A DNA stretch of 64,000 nt from Clostridium chromiireducens. Lineage in GTDB: Bacteria; Bacillota; Clostridia; Clostridiales; Clostridiaceae. This document shows positions 56,353 to 64,000 of this stretch, in pieces. The stretch lies in assembly GCF_002029255.1 (NCBI RefSeq), contig NZ_MZGT01000009.1, positions 1-64,000 of the forward strand, written 5' to 3'. The notes under the pieces are model-generated. The model searched no databases, had not been told where the DNA came from, and saw only the letters and a list, made by a program, of their open reading frames with translations. Position numbers and translations under genes: made by a program. The number at the start of each line of letters is the position of its first letter. Position 1 is the first letter of the stretch.

Positions 56353-59300
56353 ATGTTAGATATTAGAAGCGTATTCGTTGAAAAGAAAAAAGGATTTAAT
56401 GTAGAAGCCCAAAGTTTATTAAATGATTTTAAAGAAAACTTAGGGATATTTGCATTGGAAGATGTAAGACTTGTAAATAAGTATATTATTTCAGATATAT
56501 CTGAAGAATATTATAAGAGAGCATTACATACAATTTTTTCTGAAGCAACAGTAGATATAGTGTATGAAGCAGAATTACCAATTAATAAAGGGGAAGAAGC
56601 CTTTGCCGTAGAATACTTACCAGGTCAATACGATCAGAGAGCAGATTCAGCTTCTGAATGTTTAGCTCTTTTAACAGCTGAAGACAAGGTCGAAATTAAA
56701 TCAGCTAAGGTAGTAATATTAAAAGGAAACCTTTCAAAAGATGATGTAAATAGAATTAAAAAATATTATATCAATCCAGTCGATTCGAGAGAAGTTACAA
56801 TTGATAGCAAAGAATTATCAGTACCTTCAAACATACCTAAAGATGTCCAAATATTAGATGGATTTATCAACAAGTCGTTAGATCAATTAAAAGAATTCCA
56901 TAGCGAACAAGGCTTGGCTATGAGCATTGATGATCTTCTTATGATTCAAGATTACTTTAAAGGAGAACAAAGAGATCCAAGTATAACTGAAATTAAAGTT
57001 ATAGATACATATTGGTCAGATCACTGTAGACATACAACATTCTCAACGATTTTGGAAGATGTTCAAATTGAAGATAATAAATTCACAGCTCCAATAAAAG
57101 CGAGTTATGAAGGATATTTGAAATCAAGAGACTATGTTTATGGGGATAAAGAAAAGAGCAAAACTCTTATGGATATGGCAGTAATTGCTATGAAGGAACT
57201 TAGAAAAAGAGGTAAGCTTGAGGATTTAGATATTTCTGAGGAAATAAATGCATGTTCGATTAATGTAAGAATTGAAACAGAAAAAGGCATGGAAGATTAC
57301 TTAGTAATGTTTAAGAATGAAACACATAATCACCCAACAGAAATTGAACCTTTTGGTGGGGCAGCAACATGTCTTGGTGGTGCTATAAGAGATCCACTTT
57401 CAGGAAGAACATATGTATATCAAGCAATGAGAGTTACAGGGGCAGCAGATCCAACAGTACCAGTTGAAGATACATTAGAAGGAAAACTTCCTCAAAGAAA
57501 AATAACACTTGGAGCAGCTCATGGATACAGTTCATATGGAAATCAAATTGGTCTTGCAACAGGTCAAGTTGAAGAAGTGTATCATGCAAACTATGCAGCT
57601 AAGAGAATGGAAGTTGGAGCAGTTATTGCAGCAGCACCTAAAGAAAATGTAGTAAGAGAAGAGCCTAAGCTAGGCGATGTTATTATCTTACTTGGTGGAA
57701 GAACAGGAAGAGACGGTGTTGGTGGAGCTACAGGTTCATCAAAGGAACATACAGTAGATTCAATTAATGAATGTGGAGCTGAAGTTCAAAAAGGTAATGC
57801 ACCTACTGAAAGAAAGCTTCAAAGATTATTTAGAAATGCAACAGTAGCTAAAATGATCAAGAGATGTAACGACTTCGGTGCAGGTGGGGTTTCAGTTGCA
57901 ATAGGAGAACTTTGCAGAGGATTAGATATAGATTTAGATAAAGTTCCAAAGAAATATGAAGGTTTAGATGGAACAGAACTTGCAGTTTCAGAATCACAAG
58001 AAAGAATGGCAGTTGTTGTAACAAAAGAAGATGCAGATGAATTTATCAGACTTTCAAATGAAGAAAATTTAGAGGCTACTTTGGTTGCACATGTTACTGA
58101 TACAGATAGACTAAGACTATTCTGGAGAGGCAAACAAATAGTTGATTTAAAGAGAACCTTCTTAGATACAAACGGAGCTACTCAAAAAACGAATGTTACA
58201 GTTAAAGCACCAGCTGATTATCCATATGTAGTAGCAGATATTAATGTTAAAGAAGAATGGGTAAATAACTTAAAGAAACTAAATGTTTCATCACAACAAG
58301 GATTATCAGAAAGATTTGATGCAACAATAGGACATGGAACAGTACTTATGCCATTTGGTGGTAAATATGCAAAGACTCCAGCTGAAGGAATGGCAGCTAA
58401 GATTCCTGTTCTTGATGGAGAAAGCTCAGATGCTACATTAATGACATTTGGATTTAATCCTGAACTTGGTACTTGGAGCCCATATCACATGGCATATTAT
58501 GCAGTTATTGAAAGTATATCAAAACTTGCAGCTATGGGTGGAGATTACAGAAAAGCCAGATTAACTTTCCAAGAATATTTTGAAAGATTAGGCAGCGAAA
58601 GCTCAAGATGGGGTAAACCATTTGCAGCATTACTTGGTGCATACGAAGCTCAAATGGCATTTGAAACTGCGGCAATTGGCGGTAAAGATTCTATGTCAGG
58701 AAGCTTTGGAGATTTAGATGTACCTCCAACATTAGTATCATTTGCTGTAGGAGTAGAAAAGGCAAGACATATAATATCACCAGAATTTAAAGAAGCAGGA
58801 TCAAGTTTAGTTTTACTTCAAACTGAAAAGCTGGGAGATGGAACAATAAATATCGAAACGCTTAAGAAGAATTTAGAAGTATTATACAACTTAATTCAAG
58901 ATGGAAAAGTAATTTCAGCATCAGCAGTTAAATACGGTGGAGTTTCTGAAGCTATCACTAAGATGACACTAGGAAATAGAATTGGTGCAGAAATTGAAAA
59001 CTTAACAAAAGATGAATTATTTGCATTTAACTATGGAACTATAGTATTAGAAGTTAAAAATGGTGTTAATGTAGAAGAAGAATTCAAAGAATGTTTATAT
59101 AAAGAAGTTGGTAAGACAATAAGTTCAGCAGTTATAATTTCTAAGGAATATGATTTGAACTTAGATATAGAAGCTTTAGAAAAAACATACGAAGAAAAAT
59201 TAAAATCAGTATTTAAAATTAAAACAAAAGATGCTCACGAAAAAGTGGAAACTGTTTTATATGATAATAAATCAATTCTTTCACCTGCTATTAAAATAGC

Positions 59301-60099
59301 TAAGCCAAAGGTTGTAATCCCTGTATTCCCAGGAAACAACTGTGAGTATGATTGTGCTAGAGCATTTGAAAAAGAAGGAGCAGAAGTAACTCAAGTAGTA
59401 TTTAGAAATATTACTAAGGAAGCACTTAATGAATCAATTGAAAGACTTGCAAAAGAAATAAGTACTGCTCAAATTCTTATGATCCCAGGAGGATTCTCAG
59501 CAGGGGATGAACCAGATGGTTCAGGTAAATTTATTGCTAATGCTCTTAGAAATGAAAAGATAAGCAATAGTGTAATGGAATTACTTAAGAATAGAGATGG
59601 ATTAGCTATTGGTATTTGTAACGGCTTCCAAGCTTTAATTAAGTTAGGTTTAGTACCATACGGAGAAATTGTAGATATAAAAGAAGATATGGCAACATTA
59701 ACTTATAACAATATAAATAGACATATGTCTTCAATTATCAGTACAAAGGTAGTATCAAATAAATCACCTTGGTTCAGCGAAGTTAATTTAGGAGATATAC
59801 ATTCAGTTGCAATTTCACATGGTGAAGGAAGATTTGTTGCGCCAGAAAGCTTAATTCAAGAATTAATAGCTAACGGTCAAGTAGCAACTCAATATGTTGA
59901 CTTTGACGGAAATGTATCTTTAAATATGCCATTCAATCCAAATGGATCAATGTATGGAATTGAAGGTATAACAAGTCCAGATGGAAGAGTTCTAGGTAAG
60001 ATGGCTCATAGCGAAAGAATAGGAACAGATTTATATAGAAATATTCCAGGAGACTTTGATCAAAAGATATTCAAAGCAGGGGTAAATTATTTTAAGTAG
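56353..60099 (+). CDS. purL: Phosphoribosylformylglycinamidine synthase, large single-chain type
   Basis: 1248 residues, with the N-terminal, synthetase and C-terminal glutaminase domains in one chain. ATP/FGAR site NETHNHPTEIEPFGGAATC; GIRDP-like GGAIRDPLSGR; the C-terminal amidotransferase has GNNCEYDCA, GGFSAGDEPDGSGK and the nucleophile in GICNGFQALIKLG. It catalyses step 4 of de novo purine synthesis. GGAGG precedes the ATG. It heads the purine operon, an uncommon first position for purL. Confidence 0.97.
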   Translation: MLDIRSVFVEKKKGFNVEAQSLLNDFKENLGIFALEDVRLVNKYIISDISEEYYKRALHTIFSEATVDIVYEAELPINKGEEAFAVEYLPGQYDQRADSASECLALLTAEDKVEIKSAKVVILKGNLSKDDVNRIKKYYINPVDSREVTIDSKELSVPSNIPKDVQILDGFINKSLDQLKEFHSEQGLAMSIDDLLMIQDYFKGEQRDPSITEIKVIDTYWSDHCRHTTFSTILEDVQIEDNKFTAPIKASYEGYLKSRDYVYGDKEKSKTLMDMAVIAMKELRKRGKLEDLDISEEINACSINVRIETEKGMEDYLVMFKNETHNHPTEIEPFGGAATCLGGAIRDPLSGRTYVYQAMRVTGAADPTVPVEDTLEGKLPQRKITLGAAHGYSSYGNQIGLATGQVEEVYHANYAAKRMEVGAVIAAAPKENVVREEPKLGDVIILLGGRTGRDGVGGATGSSKEHTVDSINECGAEVQKGNAPTERKLQRLFRNATVAKMIKRCNDFGAGGVSVAIGELCRGLDIDLDKVPKKYEGLDGTELAVSESQERMAVVVTKEDADEFIRLSNEENLEATLVAHVTDTDRLRLFWRGKQIVDLKRTFLDTNGATQKTNVTVKAPADYPYVVADINVKEEWVNNLKKLNVSSQQGLSERFDATIGHGTVLMPFGGKYAKTPAEGMAAKIPVLDGESSDATLMTFGFNPELGTWSPYHMAYYAVIESISKLAAMGGDYRKARLTFQEYFERLGSESSRWGKPFAALLGAYEAQMAFETAAIGGKDSMSGSFGDLDVPPTLVSFAVGVEKARHIISPEFKEAGSSLVLLQTEKLGDGTINIETLKKNLEVLYNLIQDGKVISASAVKYGGVSEAITKMTLGNRIGAEIENLTKDELFAFNYGTIVLEVKNGVNVEEEFKECLYKEVGKTISSAVIISKEYDLNLDIEALEKTYEEKLKSVFKIKTKDAHEKVETVLYDNKSILSPAIKIAKPKVVIPVFPGNNCEYDCARAFEKEGAEVTQVVFRNITKEALNESIERLAKEISTAQILMIPGGFSAGDEPDGSGKFIANALRNEKISNSVMELLKNRDGLAIGICNGFQALIKLGLVPYGEIVDIKEDMATLTYNNINRHMSSIISTKVVSNKSPWFSEVNLGDIHSVAISHGEGRFVAPESLIQELIANGQVATQYVDFDGNVSLNMPFNPNGSMYGIEGITSPDGRVLGKMAHSERIGTDLYRNIPGDFDQKIFKAGVNYFK

Positions 60100-60106
60100 C
60101 GAACCA

Positions 60107-60218
60107 AAAGTGAGAATCGAAATTTTACATTTCGTTCTTCGAACTTTCACACAGTGCAATCTATGATTTTGTGTGAGTCACTTACCCAGCGAACGAATTT
60201 GAGTCGGGTTTCATTTAG
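60107..60218 (-). repeat. Relic of the nested two-hairpin element between purL and purE
   Basis: The reverse complement reads ATGAAACCCGACTCAAATTC then GGGTAAGTG, GTGTGAAAGTTCGAAGAACG and GATTCTCACTT, resembling the 25032-25101 element with an expansion. It is free of any host long-hairpin repeat here, so it can stand alone. It adds structure inside the operon. Confidence 0.6.
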
Positions 60219-60292
60219 AAGGAGTTCAATCTATATAGCAAAGAAATATAAGAATAAAAATAGTTTAACATATAAAAAATAGGAGGCTTAAA

Positions 60293-60772
60293 ATGCAAGT
60301 AGCAATATTTTTTGGAAGTAAATCTGATACAGAAGTGATGAGAGGAGCTGCAAATGCTTTAAAGGAATTCGGAATAGAATACAAGGCGTTTATTCTTTCA
60401 GCTCATAGAGTGCCAGAAAAATTAGAAGAAACATTAGAAGAAATTCAAGAACAAGGCTGCCAAGTTATTATAGCAGGAGCAGGTCTTGCAGCTCACTTAC
60501 CAGGGGTAATAGCTTCGAAGACAATACTTCCAGTAATAGGAGTTCCAGTTAAGGCCGCTATTGAAGGTCTAGATGCGTTATATTCTATAGTGCAAATGCC
60601 AAAATCAATTCCAGTTGCAACTGTTGGAATTAATAACAGCTATAATGCAGGAATGTTAGCAGTTCAAATGTTATCAGTTAATAATAATGAATTAAAAAAT
60701 AAATTAAAAGAATTCAGAGCAGATATGAAGAAAAAATTCATTGAGGAAAATGCGGAAGGGGTAGAACTATAA
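60293..60772 (+). CDS. purE: N5-carboxyaminoimidazole ribonucleotide mutase
   Basis: 159 residues. Class I Pur[25 protein letters not shown] with the active-site histidine, and [26 protein letters not shown]. It moves the carboxylate to make CAIR. GGAGG precedes the ATG; its last base is shared with the purC start. Confidence 0.96.
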   Translation: MQVAIFFGSKSDTEVMRGAANALKEFGIEYKAFILSAHRVPEKLEETLEEIQEQGCQVIIAGAGLAAHLPGVIASKTILPVIGVPVKAAIEGLDALYSIVQMPKSIPVATVGINNSYNAGMLAVQMLSVNNNELKNKLKEFRADMKKKFIEENAEGVEL

Positions 60773-61479
60773 TGGAAAAATTAGAAATGATGTATGAAGG
60801 TAAAGCAAAGAAAATATATGCAACAGATAAGGCAGACGAAGTAATTGTATATTACAAAGATGATGCGACAGCTTTTAACGGAGAAAAGAAAGGTCAAATC
60901 GAAGACAAAGGTGTTATGAATAATGCTATAACTTCAGTTATATTTGAATTATTAGAAAAAGCAGGAGTTAAAACTCATTTTATAGAAAAACTAAATGATA
61001 GAGAACAATTATGTAAGAAGGTTGAAATTGTACCACTTGAAGTAATCGTAAGAAATGTTGCAGCAGGAAGCATGGCTAAGAGATTAGGTCTTGAAGAAGG
61101 ATTTGCACTTAAGACTACAGTATTTGAATTATCATATAAAGATGATTCATTAGGAGATCCATTAATAAATGATTATCATGCAGTTGGAATCGGAGCAACA
61201 ACTTTTGAAGAATTAAAAGTAATGTATGATATGACAGCTAAAATAAATGATGTATTAAAAGCAGTATTTAAAGAACAAAACATCAACTTAATTGACTTTA
61301 AGATTGAGTTTGGTAGATTAGCTGATGGAACTATAGTCTTAGCTGATGAAATTTCACCAGATACTTGCAGATTCTGGGATGCAACTACAGGTGAAAAATT
61401 AGATAAAGACAGATTTAGAAGAGATTTAGGTAACGTTAAAGACGCTTACGTTGAAATATTAAAGAGAATCTCTAAGTAA
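60772..61479 (+). CDS. purC: Phosphoribosylaminoimidazole-succinocarboxamide synthase
   Basis: 235 residues with [32 protein letters not shown] and [12 protein letters not shown]. It ligates aspartate to CAIR. The ATG begins at the last base of the purE stop (TAATGG), giving tight coupling. Confidence 0.96.
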   Translation: MEKLEMMYEGKAKKIYATDKADEVIVYYKDDATAFNGEKKGQIEDKGVMNNAITSVIFELLEKAGVKTHFIEKLNDREQLCKKVEIVPLEVIVRNVAAGSMAKRLGLEEGFALKTTVFELSYKDDSLGDPLINDYHAVGIGATTFEELKVMYDMTAKINDVLKAVFKEQNINLIDFKIEFGRLADGTIVLADEISPDTCRFWDATTGEKLDKDRFRRDLGNVKDAYVEILKRISK

Positions 61480-61570
61480 TGAATGATGAATAATTAATAA
61501 TGAATGATTAAGGAGGAAATCTCCAAAGGAGATTTTATCCATAATTGTTCACTATTCATTATTCATTTTT
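61478..61570. repeat. AT-rich inverted repeat between purC and purF
   Basis: AATGAATGATGAATAATTAA with AAATCTCCAAAGGAGATTT in its centre and TATTCATTATTCATT on the other side forms a long imperfect hairpin. A related half lies at 47421-47450. It begins at the purC stop and ends about 30 bp before purF. Confidence 0.65.
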
Positions 61571-61601
61571 AATCAAAAATGATAATGAGAGGATTGTGTA
61601 A

Positions 61602-63020
61602 ATGAGTAATCCAAATTTTGAATTAATAATGGATCCAAGTAATGATAAGTTTAAGGATGAGTGCGGAGTTTTTGGGGTTTATGCTAATGAGCCAATAGAT
61701 GTTGCATCGATGACTTATTATGGACTGTATGCACTTCAACACAGAGGTCAAGAAAGTGCAGGAATAGCAGTTGCAGACGGAGAAAAAATAGATATACACA
61801 AAGGTTTAGGTTTAATTACAGAAGCATTTAAGCAAGATGATTTAGATAAGTTAAAAGGACATATAGCTGTAGGTCACGTAAGGTATTCGACTGCTGGCGG
61901 TAAGGGTATTGAAAATGCTCAACCTATACTAGCTACGTCAAAAATGGGTCCAATAGCTATGGCTCACAACGGAACTTTAGTAAATGCTGATGTAATAAAA
62001 GAATTGCTTGAAGATGCAGGACAAATTTTTCATACTACAACTGATTCGGAAGTAATTGCCTGCCTAATAGCAAGAAGTGCAAAAAAAGGTTTTGCAAAGG
62101 CTGTTGTTGATGCTATGTCAGCTATAAGAGGGTCGTTTGCATTAACTATTATGTCAAAAGATAAATTAATTGGGGCTAGAGATCCACATGGAATAAGACC
62201 GCTTTGTTTGGGGAAAATTAATGAAGGGTATATATTAACTTCAGAAAGTTGCGCTTTAGATGCAGTAGGTGCTGAGCACGTAAGAGACATAGAACCAGGG
62301 GAAATAGTTATAATAGATAAAGAAGGAATAAATTCATATAGATATTCTGAAAACACTAAATGTCAAACATGTGCTTTTGAATATATATATTTTGCTAGAC
62401 CAGACTCGAAAATTGATGGACTTGAAGTTCATACAACAAGAGTAAAAGCAGGAGAACAACTATTTAAAGAACATCCACTAGATGCAGATTTAGTTATTGC
62501 TGTTCCGGATTCAGGAATACCAGCAGCTATAGGATATGCTAAAGCATCTGGAATACCATATGATACTGGATTTATTAAAAATAGATATGTTGGAAGAACG
62601 TTTATCTCACCATCTCAGGAAATAAGAGAAAGAGCTGTTGCGGTAAAATTAAACCCTTTAAAAGTCAATTTAGACGGAAAAAGAGTAATACTTATTGATG
62701 ATTCAATAGTAAGAGGTACTACTTCAAAACATTTAGTTGAATCACTTAGACGTGCAGGAGTAAAAGAAGTTAGTTTCTTAATTGCATCTCCAAGTGTTAA
62801 ATATCCATGTTATTTTGGAATAGATACACCTTATAGAAGTGAACTTGTTGCTGCTAATAATACTGTAGAAGAAATCAGAGATATGATTGGAGCAGATTAT
62901 TTAGGGTACTTAAGTGAAGAAGGCGTTTATAAGAGTTGCGATGATAGAGAAGAATTTTGTATGGGATGCTTTAATGGAGTTTATCCAGTTGCAGCACCAG
63001 TAGAAGATCTTGAAAGGTAG
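61602..63020 (+). CDS. purF: Amidophosphoribosyltransferase
   Basis: 472 residues. The N-terminal nucleophile Cys21 follows a 20-residue propeptide ending DE and then CGVFGVY. PRPP-binding motif VILIDDSIVRGTTSK. Iron-sulfur type cysteines are seen in CQTCAFEYIYFARPDS and EFCMGCFNG, as in the Bacillus enzyme that is cleaved and carries a 4Fe-4S cluster. It commits PRPP to purine synthesis. Confidence 0.96.
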   Translation: MSNPNFELIMDPSNDKFKDECGVFGVYANEPIDVASMTYYGLYALQHRGQESAGIAVADGEKIDIHKGLGLITEAFKQDDLDKLKGHIAVGHVRYSTAGGKGIENAQPILATSKMGPIAMAHNGTLVNADVIKELLEDAGQIFHTTTDSEVIACLIARSAKKGFAKAVVDAMSAIRGSFALTIMSKDKLIGARDPHGIRPLCLGKINEGYILTSESCALDAVGAEHVRDIEPGEIVIIDKEGINSYRYSENTKCQTCAFEYIYFARPDSKIDGLEVHTTRVKAGEQLFKEHPLDADLVIAVPDSGIPAAIGYAKASGIPYDTGFIKNRYVGRTFISPSQEIRERAVAVKLNPLKVNLDGKRVILIDDSIVRGTTSKHLVESLRRAGVKEVSFLIASPSVKYPCYFGIDTPYRSELVAANNTVEEIRDMIGADYLGYLSEEGVYKSCDDREEFCMGCFNGVYPVAAPVEDLER

Positions 63021-63029
63021 GATTAATAA

Positions 63030-64000
63030 ATGATTACTTATAAAGAAGCAGGAGTTAACATAGAAGAAGGATATAAATCAGTTAAACTTATAAAGGAATA
63101 TGCGGCAAGAACTATGAGTCAGTATGTCTTAAATGGGCTTGGAAGCTTTGCAGGAATGGTTGAATTACCATCAGGTTACGAGAAACCAGTCTTAGTATCT
63201 GGAACTGACGGTGTAGGTACAAAGCTTGAAATTGCATTTAAGAATAAAAAATATGATACAGTAGGAATCGACTGTGTAGCTATGTGTGTAAATGATATTT
63301 TATGTCATGGAGCAAAGCCATTATTTTTCTTAGATTATATAGCTTGTGGAAAGCTTGAAGCTGAAGTTGCAGCAGATTTAGTTAAAGGAATATCAGATGG
63401 ATGTGTTGATTCTGACTGTGCTCTAATTGGTGGAGAAACAGCAGAAATGCCAGGTTTTTATGCAGAAGGTGAATATGACATGGCAGGATTCGCGGTTGGT
63501 ATTGCTGATAAAGATAAAATTATAAATGGAAGTAATATTAAAGAAGGCGATAAGCTAATAGGAATTGCTTCATCAGGAGTTCATTCTAATGGTTATTCAT
63601 TAATCAGAAAAGTATTTCCAGATTTAAATGAAGAATTTAATGGTGAAGAAGTTTGGAAGACATTAATTACTCCAACTAAAATTTATGTAAAACCTATCCT
63701 TAAATTATTAGAAAGCTATGAAATTAAGGGAATGTCACACGTTACAGGTGGTGGATTTATTGAGAACGTTCCAAGAATGTTCAATGGAGGAGAATTTACT
63801 GCTGTAATTAATAAGGATTCATATCCACTTCCAGATATATTTAAAAGAATTATTGAAAAAGGTGTAGATAAAGAGCATATGTACAATACTTTTAACATGG
63901 GAATTGGATTTGTTCTTGCTGTTAAAGACGAAGATGTTAAACCTATTATAGAGGCTTTAGAAGAAATGGGAGAAAAAGCTTATGAAATAGGATATGTAAC
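63030..64000 (+). CDS. purM: Phosphoribosylformylglycinamidine cyclo-ligase, truncated by window
   Basis: ATG at 63030, 10 bp after purF; 323 codons are present before the window ends. Visible: GSFAGMVELPSGYEKPVLVSGTDGVGTK, CVNDILCHGAKPLFFLDY, GGETAEMPGFY and HVTGGGFIENVPRM. These match AIR synthetase. The reading frame is open to the window edge; the rest of the operon (purN/H/D) probably follows. Confidence 0.94.
   Translation, partial: MITYKEAGVNIEEGYKSVKLIKEYAARTMSQYVLNGLGSFAGMVELPSGYEKPVLVSGTDGVGTKLEIAFKNKKYDTVGIDCVAMCVNDILCHGAKPLFFLDYIACGKLEAEVAADLVKGISDGCVDSDCALIGGETAEMPGFYAEGEYDMAGFAVGIADKDKIINGSNIKEGDKLIGIASSGVHSNGYSLIRKVFPDLNEEFNGEEVWKTLITPTKIYVKPILKLLESYEIKGMSHVTGGGFIENVPRMFNGGEFTAVINKDSYPLPDIFKRIIEKGVDKEHMYNTFNMGIGFVLAVKDEDVKPIIEALEEMGEKAYEIGYV

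Overview
The window is very AT-rich, uses GGAGG-type ribosome binding sites, and carries a GerA-type germinant receptor subunit, duplicated pyruvate formate-lyase, L-lactate dehydrogenase and a ZTP riboswitch. This points to an anaerobic, spore-forming, saccharolytic Clostridium, probably of the C. beijerinckii / C. saccharoperbutylacetonicum type. The species call is an inference from gene content and style, not a database match.

Layout. 1-6150: fermentation block of pflB, pflA and a second, nearly identical pflB behind a ZTP riboswitch, then a small rubredoxin gene. 6322-12936: exonuclease, ldh, birA, a surface glycosidase/propeller pair and a site-2 protease. 13374-15570: T-box-controlled argS. 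15920-24917: transporters, nitroreductase, HAD phosphatase, RNase H-like nuclease, ComEC-like lipoprotein, a PEPCK-like P-loop protein, membrane proteins and an Lrp regulator. 25842-36599: PHP protein, gamma-carbonic anhydrase, CvfB-like S1 protein, GerA subunit, asnB, a Ca2+-type P-ATPase and a YaaR protein. 37194-40095: a small conflict or regulation cluster holding a predicted ADP-ribosyltransferase divergent from an ADP-ribosylglycohydrolase, then a HEPN/MNT toxin-antitoxin pair. 40120-45023: an NMT1-type ABC importer and an ABC exporter. 46285-55851: ilvE, nadE, NfeD/SPFH pair, EcsC protein, a polar amino-acid ABC importer and a zinc-ribbon protein. 56353-64000: de novo purine operon purL-purE-purC-purF-purM, running off the window.

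The most unusual feature is a family of about 17 intergenic long-hairpin repeats, each about 100-350 bp. They often occur as inverted pairs with TIR-like outer ends. Arm and tip sequences differ between copies, but each copy stays complementary to itself. Every copy lies downstream of a gene, in convergent or tandem gaps, and none lies in a divergent promoter gap. A second, smaller two-hairpin element is nested in three copies and has a relic between purL and purE. I do not recognise this family.

The genes connect through one-carbon and redox metabolism. PflB makes formate, which feeds 10-formyl-THF for purine synthesis; ZTP/ZMP builds up when 10-formyl-THF is short, so the riboswitch on the second pflB joins the two ends of the window. 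Starts were moved from the longest open frame where a ribosome binding site supported an internal codon.
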